Assembly: GCA_021372945.1 (NCBI GenBank)
Contig: JAJFTK010000117.1
Span: 23,217 to 87,216, forward strand
From: Planctomycetaceae bacterium
Lineage (GTDB): Bacteria > Planctomycetota > Phycisphaerae > Sedimentisphaerales > Anaerohalosphaeraceae
DNA length: 64,000 nt
Direction of reading: 5' to 3'
Within the stretch, counting starts at the first letter, position 1; each line of letters opens with the position of its first letter. Below, in pieces: positions 54,343-63,496 of the stretch. Below the pieces are notes generated by a model, which ran no database searches, was not told where the DNA came from, and saw only the letters and a program-made list of their open reading frames with translations. The position numbers and the translations under genes were made by a program.

Positions 54343-55332
54343 TCATCCGACTATCTTAATCGCGACAATATCCTGTACGTCGATCATGCCCACCGGCTTA
54401 TCGCCGGCATCCACGACCGGAAGATCATCGATACGGTACTTGTGAAAGATCGCCATGGCCTCGGCGGCCAATTCATCTTCCCCGATCCGTTTGCAATTGG
54501 GCGTCATGACCTCGCTGCAGGCCATCGAAAACGCGCCCGTTCCATGCGCGGCAACCGTGCGGCGAAAATCCGCATCGGTGATGATGCCCGCCAGGCATCC
54601 GCGGTCATCGGTGACCATCACGGCGCCGTGGCGTTTCGAAGCGGCATTCTTATCCAGCATCTGGCTGAGCGTATCGCTCGTGCGGGCCAGCGGCAGCGAT
54701 TCGCCGCGCTTGAACAGCATCGTCTGGCCGACCGTTAGAAGTTTGCGCCCCAGGGCGCCGGCCGGATGAAAACGGGCATAATCTTTGACGCTGAAATTGC
54801 GGGCCTTCATCGTAGTCAGTGCCAGGGCGTCGCCCAGCGCAAGCATACACGTGGTTGAAACGCTTGGCGCAACCCCCAGCGGACAGGCCTCTTCCAGCAT
54901 GCCCATGCTCAGGGCTATGGTGCTGTGTCGTGCCAGGCGGGAATTGGCGTCTCCCACGATCGAAAGGAGCTTAACTTGGCGCTGTTTGAGAGGCTCGATC
55001 AGGCGGACGATCTCATCGCTTTCGCCGCTATGACTGAGGGCCAGGACGACGTCCTTGGACTGGATACGGCCCAAATCGCCGTGAACGGCCTCGGCCGGGT
55101 GCATAAAATGGCTTGCGGTGCCGGTCGAGGCGAGCGTTGAACTGATTTTCCCGCCGACCAGGCCTGCTTTGCCCATCCCGGTGACGATCACCGAACCTTT
55201 GCACTGCAATAGCGTCATAACCGCCTGCTCGAATTCGGGCCGGCCGGCCAGTTTGGCCAAACCCAGAACCGCCTGGCCTTCCGAGCAAATCACATGCTCG
55301 GCAAACTGCAAATCAATCTTGATCCTTGCCAT
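54343..55332 (-). CDS. kdsD: Arabinose-5-phosphate isomerase (KdsD)
   Basis: 329 residues from ATG 55332. An SIS domain with VTGMGKAGLVGGKISSTLASTGTASHFMHPAEAVHGDLG and two C-terminal CBS domains (AGIITDADFRR; LPVVDAGDKPVGMIDVQD). It makes arabinose-5-phosphate for Kdo synthesis. Confidence 0.95.
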   Translation of the reverse strand: MARIKIDLQFAEHVICSEGQAVLGLAKLAGRPEFEQAVMTLLQCKGSVIVTGMGKAGLVGGKISSTLASTGTASHFMHPAEAVHGDLGRIQSKDVVLALSHSGESDEIVRLIEPLKQRQVKLLSIVGDANSRLARHSTIALSMGMLEEACPLGVAPSVSTTCMLALGDALALTTMKARNFSVKDYARFHPAGALGRKLLTVGQTMLFKRGESLPLARTSDTLSQMLDKNAASKRHGAVMVTDDRGCLAGIITDADFRRTVAAHGTGAFSMACSEVMTPNCKRIGEDELAAEAMAIFHKYRIDDLPVVDAGDKPVGMIDVQDIVAIKIVG

Positions 55333-55367
55333 ATTCAACTCTCTGCCGCACCGCTGCAAGCGTTTGC

Positions 55368-56888
55368 CTAAAACCGAACTACACTGCCTCTTTCATCGGA
55401 GCACACGATCCTGGCTAACCCGGGCTGGCCCGCCGGATCGGGATGGATGCGAATCTCTTTTTCACACGTGGTTTCGATATGGACCAGCACAGTACGGCGT
55501 TGATTGAGCAGAAAGTCCGCTACTTCGGGCACCACGCTAACTTCGATCCGGCGGATCTCTTTCTTGGAAGCCGCGATGCGAATGGTCCTGAGCAATTCGA
55601 TCGACTGGGCGTCCACGCTTTTGACGATGCCCGACCCCTTGCAGTTGGGGCAGGTCAAATAAGAAGCGGATTGCAGCGACGGCCGCATGCGCTGGCGGGT
55701 CAGCTCGATCAGGCCGAATGCGCTCATCCGGAGCGCCTTCGATCGAGCCCGGTCGGTCCGGAGCGCATCGCGAAATTCTTTTTCGACCTGGCGCTTGCTG
55801 CGGTTCTCCCGCATGTCGATGAAGTCGCAGATGATCAAACCGCCCAGATCCCGCAGCTTCAACTGCCGCACGATCTCCTTGGCCGCCTCGAGGTTGATCT
55901 TAAGCGCGGTCTGCTCGGCGTTGGTCTGTTTGCGGTACCGGCCGCTGTTCACATCTATGGTAACCATCGCCTCGGTCGGCTCAATGATCAGCGAACCGCC
56001 GCTCTTGAGTTCGACCCGCTTGGACTGGATCCGCTCGATCTCTTTTTCGATGTTGTACCGGTGAAAGAGCGGGCTTTTGCCGTCATAATATTCGACGCGA
56101 CCCTTCAGACGCGGTTGGACGATGGACAAGAAGTCCCGAATCAGCTTGGTAACCTGTTCGTTATCGCAGAAGATCTTATTAATGCTCGTATCAAAGATAT
56201 CTCGAACCGTCCGGATGGCCAGGTCCGATTCCTCATAGATCTCCGAAGGCGTTTTGTCGGCGTCAATGCGATTGCTGATGACGCCCCACAGTCTTTTCAG
56301 ATAGGCAATGTCGTTCTGCAGTTCCCGTTTATTGGCCGCCTGTGCCGCCGTTCGGATAATCAGTCCGGCATTCTTGGGAGGAGAAATATTCTCCACGATC
56401 TCGCGGAGCCTCTTTCGTTCCTCCTCGTCCTCGATCTTCTGTGAAACACCGACGCGCGACATCCAGGGCATCAGCACCAGGTACTTGCCGGGCAGCGAGA
56501 CGTACGTGCTCAGCGTCGGCCCTTTGGTATTGATGCCTTCCTTGGTGACCTGGACAATGACGTCCTGGCCTTTCTTGAGGCACTTCTGAATGGGGGGCCG
56601 ATGCGCCAGCGCCTGCCGGCGGCCGATATTCTCCACGCTTTCCTTCTGACCAAAGTACCGCGGATGCAGGTCGCTGATATGCAGAAACCCGTTCTTTTCG
56701 GCGCCAAAATCAATGAATGCCGCCTGGATGCCGGGTTCGATATTAACCACGCGCCCCTTGTAAATGTTTCCCACGTGGCTGGCCAGGCTGGCCCGCTCAA
56801 TATACAATTCTTCCAGCGACCCGTTTTCCACAACGGCGACGCGACATTCTTCCCCTTCGGAGACATTGATCAACATTTCTCGTGACAT
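55368..56888 (-). CDS. rng: Ribonuclease E/G
   Basis: 506 residues. An S1-like RNA-binding domain (HVGNIYKGRVVNIEPGIQAAFIDFG), the catalytic DNase-I-like domain with TIDVNSGRY and LGGLIICDFIDM (metal-binding Asp), and a C-terminal zinc-link CPNCKGSG. The length and lack of a long disordered tail fit RNase G or a short RNase E. It processes rRNA and degrades mRNA. Followed by kdsD and preceded by the DUF2344 gene, a common planctomycete order. Confidence 0.93.
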   Translation of the reverse strand: MSREMLINVSEGEECRVAVVENGSLEELYIERASLASHVGNIYKGRVVNIEPGIQAAFIDFGAEKNGFLHISDLHPRYFGQKESVENIGRRQALAHRPPIQKCLKKGQDVIVQVTKEGINTKGPTLSTYVSLPGKYLVLMPWMSRVGVSQKIEDEEERKRLREIVENISPPKNAGLIIRTAAQAANKRELQNDIAYLKRLWGVISNRIDADKTPSEIYEESDLAIRTVRDIFDTSINKIFCDNEQVTKLIRDFLSIVQPRLKGRVEYYDGKSPLFHRYNIEKEIERIQSKRVELKSGGSLIIEPTEAMVTIDVNSGRYRKQTNAEQTALKINLEAAKEIVRQLKLRDLGGLIICDFIDMRENRSKRQVEKEFRDALRTDRARSKALRMSAFGLIELTRQRMRPSLQSASYLTCPNCKGSGIVKSVDAQSIELLRTIRIAASKKEIRRIEVSVVPEVADFLLNQRRTVLVHIETTCEKEIRIHPDPAGQPGLARIVCSDERGSVVRF

Positions 56889-56903
56889 GACGATTTGATT
56901 TCC

Positions 56904-57572
56904 TTATGCGGCAATGGGATGCCAATAGATTTCTGTTCTTCGCACCGGTTCCCGCAGGTGTTCGGGCTGCAGTTTAAGCCACTGCATCAGTTCGTCCACA
57001 CGAACCGTTCCCTCCTGCGAAACCCGGCAGCGTACATCAATATTCAAATTCACCAGGGCCGCCTCTTCAATGAATGGCGCGATGTCCAGCGGCCTGATGA
57101 CCGCTTTCTTGGCCATGAATCGCTGCACCATCACAGGTTGCCCCGCGCAAAACTCCCGGAGCGCTTTGGCCAGGTCTTCAAGCCGAGCAGAGCTGATCAT
57201 CTCGCTTAAAGCGAAACGCAGGCGATAGCCGGCCGGATGAACAACGACCTTGCCTGCAAGCAGGGTTGAGGCCAGGATCTGGCACCCACAGGGCAATTGC
57301 TCATTAACCTGCCGGCACAGCGCATCACAGGACGGCGCCTCAACAGCCGCCAGGACCACACAAAGACGTTCAGCCCCCGATTGCACGCCGACGCTCCTGG
57401 GCAGCGGTATCGACAGATGGGGCCGCGGGTTAAAGCCGGCGGAAAACGAAAGCGGAACCCTCGCTCGAGCGAGCGTCCGCTCAAACAGCGCCAGGGTTTC
57501 CTGGTGTGACAGGTACGCAAGCCTGTCTTCTATCTTGAAGTCCGCTATCCATGTATAGACCTGTTCCTGCAT
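56904..57572 (-). CDS. DUF2344 / TIGR03936 radical-SAM-associated protein
   Basis: 222 residues from ATG 57572. The N-terminus FKIEDRLAYLSHQETLALFERTLARARVP and SAGFNPRPHLSIPLPRSVGVQS are diagnostic. In many bacteria this domain is fused to, or next to, a radical SAM protein and rng; here the radical SAM partner is absent. Function unknown, probably linked to RNA modification. Confidence 0.88.
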   Translation of the reverse strand: MQEQVYTWIADFKIEDRLAYLSHQETLALFERTLARARVPLSFSAGFNPRPHLSIPLPRSVGVQSGAERLCVVLAAVEAPSCDALCRQVNEQLPCGCQILASTLLAGKVVVHPAGYRLRFALSEMISSARLEDLAKALREFCAGQPVMVQRFMAKKAVIRPLDIAPFIEEAALVNLNIDVRCRVSQEGTVRVDELMQWLKLQPEHLREPVRRTEIYWHPIAA

Positions 57573-57574
57573 GA

Positions 57575-59311
57575 TCAAAATGTTTCCGGTAAAATGCGAG
57601 TGGCGGCGTCGCGCAAGTAATTTTTGATCTGGCGAGGCGAATCCATGGTCGCAACCTTGCGCGACAATTCATTGCATTCTTCGATCGTCACCGACCGGAT
57701 GATCTTTTTGACCTCCGGGATCATGGGCGGCGCCAGCGACAGCGTTCGAACCCCCATGCCCAGCAGCAGCATGATAAACTCGGGATCCGAGGCGACCTCG
57801 CCGCAGATGCTCAGGCCGATGCCGGCCTTAAAGGCGTCCTGCACGACATTGCGGATCAGACGCAGGATCGCCGGCTCAGCGGCTGAAAAGAGAGTGGACA
57901 CATGTTCATTCGCGCGGTCAACGGCCAGCGTATATTGGATCAGATCATTGGTGCCGATGCTGAAGAAATCCGATTCGTTGGCCAGCAATCCCGCCGTCAG
58001 CGCCGAACTGGGAGTTTCGATCATGATCCCCACGGGCATGTGCGCATTGTAGGGCACCGCGTACTCATCCAGGTCTTCCATGACATCGCGAAGGATCATC
58101 TTGGCCTGGCGAAGTTCCTGCAGATTGGTGATCAACGGAAACATCACGCGCACATCGCCCAGTACGGACGCTCTCAAAATGGCCCTTAGCTGCGTCTTGA
58201 ACAACGGCAGGTCCTGCAGACAATAACGGATCGAACGCAGGCCCAAGACCGGGTTGGCCTCGTTCGGCCGCCAGCCCGAGTGCGGCAATTTGTCGGCGCC
58301 GAGGTCCATCGAGCGGATCACGACGGGACGTTTGCCGACCGAACGCACCGCCTCGGCATAAGCGTTGTAGTGGTCCTCCTCCGTAGGCTCCTGGCCGCCG
58401 TACAGATAAAGAAACTCCGTGCGGTACAGACCGATGCCCTGCCCGCCTTTGGCGATCACCATCTCCGCTTCGTTTGGAAATTCGATATTGCCCAGCAGTT
58501 GCACGTCAATGCCGTCGCGCGTTTCGGCGGGCAAGTCGCGCAATTCATTCAGCTTGCTGATGAACTGGGTCATTTGCCTGGCGTACTGATTGTACTGGCG
58601 CAGCGTCTCCTCATCGGGGTCGATCACGACCACGCCGCGATTGCCGTCAACGATCACCACGCTGTCGGCAGACACCTCAGAAGACAGATCGCCCAGCGCA
58701 ACGACCGCCGGGATTCCAAGCGAACGCGCGACGATCGCCGTATGGCTGGTACGGCCGCCCTTTTCCGTGGCAAAGCCAATGACAAAGGACTTGTTGAAAC
58801 CGGCCGTCTGCGTTGGCGTCAGATCCCGCGCAAGAATGACCACCTCTTCGCGCAGATGATCGAGTTCTTCCTGACGCTTGCCCAGCAGGTGCGTCAACAG
58901 ACGTTTTTCAATGTCATAGATGTCTGCGGCGCGCTCACTGATATAAGAGTCATCGATCCCTGCGAAATGGGAGGCGATCTCCCGTAAAATAGCCGAGACG
59001 GCATATTCAGCCGTCACCAGTTCATTATTCACCATGTCTGAGATGCGCCGGCGAAAACTGCGGTCCCGCAAAAACCGCATATGCACTGCGAAAATGTCCC
59101 GGATCTTGCTTTCTTCGATATTTTGCGCCGCTTCGATCTGCTCCAGTTCCGTCAGCGCAGTCGCGAAGGCCTTGCGCAGCCGTACGATCTCCCGGCTGCG
59201 CTGCGAAGGTAAGATCGAACGACGCGGGATGCGATAATCCTTGGAGTCGATCAGCATCGGGCGGGCAATGGCGATGCCGGGCGAGACCGCAATTCCTTTC
59301 CTGATTTCCAT
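57575..59311 (-). CDS. ptsI: Phosphoenolpyruvate-protein phosphotransferase (EI)
   Basis: 578 residues. The active His lies in EKGGRTSHTAIVARSLG, an N-terminal helical HPr-binding region and a C-terminal PEP barrel (GIGLYRTEFLY, GTNDLIQYTLAVDR, ICGEVASDP) are all present. It passes phosphate from PEP to HPr. No sugar-specific EIIB/EIIC genes are present, so the chain is probably regulatory. Confidence 0.95.
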   Translation of the reverse strand: MEIRKGIAVSPGIAIARPMLIDSKDYRIPRRSILPSQRSREIVRLRKAFATALTELEQIEAAQNIEESKIRDIFAVHMRFLRDRSFRRRISDMVNNELVTAEYAVSAILREIASHFAGIDDSYISERAADIYDIEKRLLTHLLGKRQEELDHLREEVVILARDLTPTQTAGFNKSFVIGFATEKGGRTSHTAIVARSLGIPAVVALGDLSSEVSADSVVIVDGNRGVVVIDPDEETLRQYNQYARQMTQFISKLNELRDLPAETRDGIDVQLLGNIEFPNEAEMVIAKGGQGIGLYRTEFLYLYGGQEPTEEDHYNAYAEAVRSVGKRPVVIRSMDLGADKLPHSGWRPNEANPVLGLRSIRYCLQDLPLFKTQLRAILRASVLGDVRVMFPLITNLQELRQAKMILRDVMEDLDEYAVPYNAHMPVGIMIETPSSALTAGLLANESDFFSIGTNDLIQYTLAVDRANEHVSTLFSAAEPAILRLIRNVVQDAFKAGIGLSICGEVASDPEFIMLLLGMGVRTLSLAPPMIPEVKKIIRSVTIEECNELSRKVATMDSPRQIKNYLRDAATRILPETF

Positions 59312-59314
59312 TGT

Positions 59315-59623
59315 TCAGTGACCCTCTTTTTCACCGGTCTTCGGCAGCGATTCCGGTGCGAACCGATCGAAGAGGTCGCGGAGGGCATCGACCGCTTCAC
59401 GAGCATCTGTACCCACGGCCCGGATCTTCAAACGCGTCCCAAACGTCGCCGCCAGCATGGTCATCTGCATGATGCTCTTGGCGTCAACTGTATCATGGCG
59501 ATTGCTGACCGTAATGTCCGATTCAAAAGAATTGGCCAGGTCCACAAACTGCATCGCAGGACGCATATGAAGGCCTTCCGGGTTGCGAACCTCGACTTCT
59601 GTCTCGCAGATAGGTTTAGTCAC
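59315..59623 (-). CDS. ptsH: HPr phosphocarrier protein
   Basis: 102 residues from GTG 59623. His of phosphorylation in PEGLHMRPAMQFV and the Ser of the regulatory site in AKSIMQMTML. The C-terminal tail (SLPKTGEKEGH) is longer than usual. Relays phosphate from EI to EIIA-type proteins. Confidence 0.93.
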   Translation of the reverse strand: MTKPICETEVEVRNPEGLHMRPAMQFVDLANSFESDITVSNRHDTVDAKSIMQMTMLAATFGTRLKIRAVGTDAREAVDALRDLFDRFAPESLPKTGEKEGH

Positions 59624-59655
59624 TCGCCGGTTCCCTTGTGAAAATGGCTGCTGGT

Positions 59656-60126
59656 TTAATTCCCATCCTCATCGGCGTCTTTAATGGCATCAATAATGGC
59701 TTCCTTGCTTTGAGCCTGACGCAAAAAGCGTCGGAAGTCATCCTTCTGTAGGTTCTTAAAAATGGTCTCCATTGCCTGCAAATGCTTGTCCGGATTTGAC
59801 GTTGGGCTCAGCAGAAGAAAAACCGAATAGACCGGCTGTTTGTCCAGAGATGAGAAATCGATGCCTTCCTGAGAGCAGCCGACCACCGCGACCGGGTTTT
59901 TGATCGATTCATGTTTCACGTGCGGTACGGCAACCCCTTTGCCTATCCCCGTGCTGGCTTCATTTTCACGCTTAATGACCGCTTTGGCGAGCATCTTGGT
60001 GTCGGATTCCTGTATTTTCCTGCATTTGGCCAGAGAATGAATGAGTTCCTCGATTACCTTGTCTCGGTCCGTGGATTTTAACTGGGCCGCGACCGCATCA
60101 AAACAAATGATGTCAGCCAATTTCAT
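59656..60126 (-). CDS. ptsN: PTS EIIA domain protein, nitrogen/fructose type (PtsN-like)
   Basis: 156 residues, one EIIA domain. The phospho-His lies in GIGKGVAVPHVKH, followed by AVVGCSQEGIDFSSLD and VFLLLSPTSNPDKHL. In proteobacteria PtsN regulates potassium, nitrogen and phosphate responses. The gene order hpf-ptsN-ptsH mirrors rpoN-hpf-ptsN-ptsO. Confidence 0.92.
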   Translation of the reverse strand: MKLADIICFDAVAAQLKSTDRDKVIEELIHSLAKCRKIQESDTKMLAKAVIKRENEASTGIGKGVAVPHVKHESIKNPVAVVGCSQEGIDFSSLDKQPVYSVFLLLSPTSNPDKHLQAMETIFKNLQKDDFRRFLRQAQSKEAIIDAIKDADEDGN

Positions 60127-60201
60127 AATTTCTCCTTAGGAAGAAACAAGTCTTCCTAATGCGAGGCGAATGCCTCTATGTTCCCTTACTATAGTGACTT
60201 A

Positions 60202-60540
60202 TCAATCCGCCTGTTCCTTGGGCGCAATTATTTCTCCGGTCGGCGTAGATTTATGTTCACGCTCGCGTTCCTTGAGTTTATTCAACTGTCGTTCCATTTT
60301 ATGGACTGCCATATCGATGCACGTGTAAAGGTCCGGGCCTATTTCCTTAGCCGCCAACGGACTGTAACGCTCCACGTTGGCAACTAATTCAACGCTCTGC
60401 TGGGCGCCTGCCGTTTCGATCACGACTTGCATTTCACTTAGACTGTCAAAATAACGCGGCAACTTATTGATCTTATCTTCCACACGCGATCGAATGGCTG
60501 GTGTAATTTCAACGTGCTTACCTGTAATTTTTATAAGCAT
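60202..60540 (-). CDS. hpf: Ribosome hibernation promoting factor, short form
   Basis: 112 residues from ATG 60540, five bases after GGAGG. Beginning MLIKITGKHVEITPAI, it has the beta-alpha-beta-beta-beta-alpha fold of HPF/YfiA (EMQVVIETAG, DLYTCIDMAVHKMERQL). It binds the 30S subunit in slow growth. The basic/acidic tail is short, so it is not a long HPF with a dimer domain. First gene of the PTS-rng-kds-lpt operon. Confidence 0.9.
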   Translation of the reverse strand: MLIKITGKHVEITPAIRSRVEDKINKLPRYFDSLSEMQVVIETAGAQQSVELVANVERYSPLAAKEIGPDLYTCIDMAVHKMERQLNKLKEREREHKSTPTGEIIAPKEQAD

Positions 60541-61017
60541 AGTCGCCTCCACAGGTTAAAGAACAAAAGCTCCATTTGGCGCGTAGGGAAAACCCGATTT
60601 TCCAAACGCTGCTCACGCAAGTTATTGATAGCATAGCGGCAATCGTAACCTTGACCACAAATGCCTGGACATGCCTTGGAAGGATAAACAAGCACAAGAA
60701 TAGACCCAAGATCGTGCACAAAATCCCAGTTCGAACGAATCGCAGGCAATGAATCGGCCTTTAAACGACAGAAAAAGCTGCAAAGGTTCCTTAAAGCCTG
60801 CATTTGCCTATGCAATCCCCGGCCTCATGCCATAAGTTTATTAATAATCACGACAGTCGTGACCAGTAGTCAAGCAGTTTGGTCCAAATAAACAGGTTCA
60901 TTATGCAACTATCGAATATCGGCGTCAATAAAAATCTAACTGAATTGTGGGCAGGAGAATACAGTTGCCCAACTTTAAACCAACTTTATTTCACAACGTG
61001 CGATATCTTGATATTTG
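60541..61017. other. Intergenic region upstream of hpf with a 15-base palindrome
   Basis: TCACGAC-A-GTCGTGA at 60848-60862 is a perfect inverted repeat. A minus-strand frame of about 94 codons (60531-60815, TTG start) crosses the region but I do not accept it. The first 300 bases are otherwise featureless; no confident promoter for hpf was found. Confidence 0.35.
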
Positions 61018-62037
61018 TTAGTCTGACTTTGACCGATATGTCCCGGAAAGATGAAACCACAACCCAGGTATGGACGACAGTACCCAGGTGAGCCTTTGAC
61101 AAAGCGCCAGCGTCATGGCGGTTTCCGGATCACAGCCGCCAAATTTAACAAACAGAAAAACCACGCCGCCTTCGAGGATGCCGATCCCCGCGATGCTGAT
61201 AGGGATTGAACCGAATGCCCATACCATGGGAAAAAAGACAAGATAATAGCCTACAGGCATGGCGATATCGAGATCCTTGCCGATGCCCCAATAGGATACG
61301 ATGATCGCTGCCTGCAGGATGAGCGTCAAAATGATACAGATGAGGAAGAGAGCGGGATGATGGTAATAGACTCGCAAGACTTGCCAAAATTGCGAAAAAA
61401 AGTGGCTTGTATGCCGGAAAAGCCTAAGCGCAACAGCCTTAAAGGTCTTGGACGCCAAAAGAATGGTCACTACTCCGGCAATTATGAAGGCCGCCGATAA
61501 GAGCAGAGGGATCAAGTAGTCAGGCTCAATCTGCCAGACGCGTCCGTCGGCTGCTTTGGGCGTGATTCGCAGGATGTCCTGGCCGCGCATGAAGAGCAGG
61601 TAGCTGCTGAATGCCAGCAAAAAAGTGCTGATAAGGCCAACCATTCTATCAACCGCCACGCCCAGGGCCGCCTGCAGCTTCTTGTTCTCGCTATGGCGGG
61701 AAATGTACCAGGCACGGACCAGATCGCCGCCTACGGAGCTGGGCATAAACTGGCTGAAGAACTGGCCGACAAACGTAAGTCTCAGGGCAAGAACAAGCGG
61801 AATGCGGATGCCCTGGGCCCGCAAGACCAGCCACCAGCGAAAGCCGACCATGCACTGCCCGATGCCGTAAGTGACAATGGCGACCAGAAGAACCCAGAAA
61901 TGCAGACGCTCAAAGGTGCGGCCCAACTGGGCAAAATCAAGGTCCTTGACAATGATCCAGCAGGCCACAGCGGCGATGCCCACGCGGCAAAAGAGAGAAA
62001 ACCGCGATTTCAGCTTGTTTTTTTCAGCTTTTTGCAA
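61018..62037 (-). CDS. Lysylphosphatidylglycerol synthase TM-region/UPF0104-family membrane protein (flippase-like)
   Basis: 339 residues from TTG 62037 (no ATG near). Eight or so helices: CWIIVKDLDFAQLG, FVGQFFSQFMPSSVGGDLVRAWY (the conserved F-x-P-x-x-x-GGD-x-x-R motif), VDRMVGLISTF, and the C-terminal GSIPISIAGIGILEGGVVFLF. Members transfer or flip lipids or glycolipids; the substrate is unknown. Divergent from hisI. Confidence 0.85.
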   Translation of the reverse strand: MQKAEKNKLKSRFSLFCRVGIAAVACWIIVKDLDFAQLGRTFERLHFWVLLVAIVTYGIGQCMVGFRWWLVLRAQGIRIPLVLALRLTFVGQFFSQFMPSSVGGDLVRAWYISRHSENKKLQAALGVAVDRMVGLISTFLLAFSSYLLFMRGQDILRITPKAADGRVWQIEPDYLIPLLLSAAFIIAGVVTILLASKTFKAVALRLFRHTSHFFSQFWQVLRVYYHHPALFLICIILTLILQAAIIVSYWGIGKDLDIAMPVGYYLVFFPMVWAFGSIPISIAGIGILEGGVVFLFVKFGGCDPETAMTLALCQRLTWVLSSIPGLWFHLSGTYRSKSD

Positions 62038-62099
62038 AGAATATTTCCGAAACGCTTGTTTTTGCGTAAAATACCGTTTAAAAGAACCGGCTTCAAACT

Positions 62100-62165
62100 A
62101 AATCCTAAATACGGATATCGAAATTCGAGACAAATACGAATAGAAAATCCAAGATTCAAGACAGA
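62100..62165. repeat. Degenerate AT-rich intergenic repeat
   Basis: Runs of related short words such as CTAAATCCTAAATACGG, TCGAAATTCGAGAC and AAATCCAAGATTCAAG. This pattern recurs in planctomycete and other uncultured-bacterium intergenic regions as many imperfect copies, from memory. No open frame. Confidence 0.5.
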
Positions 62166-62183
62166 ATAAATTGGAGTGTGAAC

Positions 62184-62600
62184 GTGGGCGCAAGCAAGCA
62201 AATCGAAGAAGGGCTGGAATTTGAGCCGAAGTTTGACAGCAACGGGCTGATCACCGCCATCAGCCAGGATGCGCGCACCGGCGAGGTGCTGATGGTGGCC
62301 TATATGAACGCCGAGGCGCTTAAGATGACGCTAAGTACAGGCAACGCCGTATTTTACAGCCGGTCACGCAAGAAGCTGTGGCGCAAGGGTGAAGAGTCCG
62401 GGCACGTGCAGAAGGTTCAGCAGGTGCTGGTGGACTGTGATCAGGATTGCCTGATCCTGAAGGTCGCGGTGGACCAGGGCCAGTGCCATGTGGGGTACCA
62501 GTCGTGCTTCTATCGGCAAGTACAGGCCGGCACGCAAGATAAACTCAGTTTCGTGGCCGAAAAGGTCTATGACCCGGCAGAAGCGTACAAGAAGTCGTGA
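62184..62600 (+). CDS. hisI: Phosphoribosyl-AMP cyclohydrolase (HisI)
   Basis: 138 residues from GTG 62184, seven bases after TTGGAG. Motifs: [32 protein letters not shown], and the zinc Cys in DCDQDCLIL and [12 protein letters not shown]. It opens the ring of phosphoribosyl-AMP in histidine synthesis. No other his genes are near. Confidence 0.93.
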   Translation: MGASKQIEEGLEFEPKFDSNGLITAISQDARTGEVLMVAYMNAEALKMTLSTGNAVFYSRSRKKLWRKGEESGHVQKVQQVLVDCDQDCLILKVAVDQGQCHVGYQSCFYRQVQAGTQDKLSFVAEKVYDPAEAYKKS

Positions 62601-63152
62601 GTCGGTAGTCCAGTCATCATATTTCACGAATTGTTTGGGCTTGAAAGTTGAGAACCTGCGGCGACGTCGGACGACCATCGCACGACCTCCGGCGACCAAA
62701 AATGACGCAGAAAAGTACTCGCCCAGCGCTTATATGAAGCGGGTATGACCGCAAAAACTGGCAAATCCAGAATATCCAAATTGCAAATTGTAGATTGTAT
62801 ATTGAAAATCTTCGAATTGAACCAGTGACGGAGTTGATTTGTGGTTCGGGCTGGGTACAATGGGCGGTGAGAATGGCTTACGATTGTAGATGGACGATTG
62901 ATGAGGGACGATTGATTGCCCATTTTCAATTTCCTATTTCCAATTGTTTCAAAGAGAAAAATCGCTCGTTGCCGAGTTAGTACTTGAGAAAACGGGAAAA
63001 TTTCAGTTTTGCAGTTCGGAAGGAAAGAAAATGGGAAGGAGAAAACATCAACAGTCAACAGTGATCAGTTATCAGCAATCCTAAGTAGATTCCAAACACA
63101 AAATACTAAGTTTAAAACGAATGTTAGTTTATTCCACGGGCTATGAAGGAAT
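62601..63152. other. Long intergenic region with low-complexity repeats
   Basis: About 550 bases without a gene. Segments 62760-62825 (AAATTGCAAATTGTAGATTG) and 62880-62950 (GATTGTAGATGGACGATTGATG, CCAATTGTTTCAAAG) are built of repeated short words, and 63048-63080 has CAACAGTCAACAGTGATCAG. These match the style of degenerate planctomycete intergenic repeats. A minus-strand open frame in 62624-63058 has unlikely composition and no homology that I recognise. Confidence 0.5.
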
Positions 63153-63425
63153 ATGCACAAGAAAAAGAAATTAAGGGATCGCAGTACAGGGGAGAAGGTC
63201 ATTTCAAAAGCGGACCGGATGAGGCGGCTGGGGGCGTGCTGCGGGGTCGCCGGATGCTTCCTGGCATGTCTTGCCGCCCTGCTCAACTATCATCAGCATC
63301 TTCAACCTTGGCAGGTAAACCTGCTCGGCACGATTCTGATCGTTTGCATTGTCATTATCCTTGCGTACGGGTCGGTGTGGGTGTGGATCGTTAATTTATA
63401 TCAGAAGGGAAAAGGCAAAAGGTAA
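63153..63425 (+). CDS. Small membrane protein of unknown function
   Basis: 90 residues, basic N-terminus (MHKKKKLRDR), then two membrane helices (about residues 28-45 CCGVAGCFLACLAALL and 57-80 LLGTILIVCIVIILAYGSVWVWIV) and a basic Lys-rich end (YQKGKGKR). ATG 63153 has only weak ribosome-site evidence. It sits between the repeat region and the helicase gene; I do not recognise a family. Confidence 0.55.
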   Translation: MHKKKKLRDRSTGEKVISKADRMRRLGACCGVAGCFLACLAALLNYHQHLQPWQVNLLGTILIVCIVIILAYGSVWVWIVNLYQKGKGKR

Positions 63426-63496
63426 GAATGGAAATAACTGAATGATGGAACAAGCCATTGAAGACGTTCCCGCTATCACTATTAAGGAATTACGAA

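Noticed and set aside
60531-60815. Minus-strand open frame of 94 codons before hpf
   Set aside because: It begins at TTG with no ribosome site, overlaps the hpf ribosome site and start, uses many AGG/TTA codons unlike the neighbours, and matches no family I know. It could still be real.
62624-63058. Minus-strand open frame of 144 codons in the repeat region
   Set aside because: Composition reflects the low-complexity repeats; no start signal or domain.
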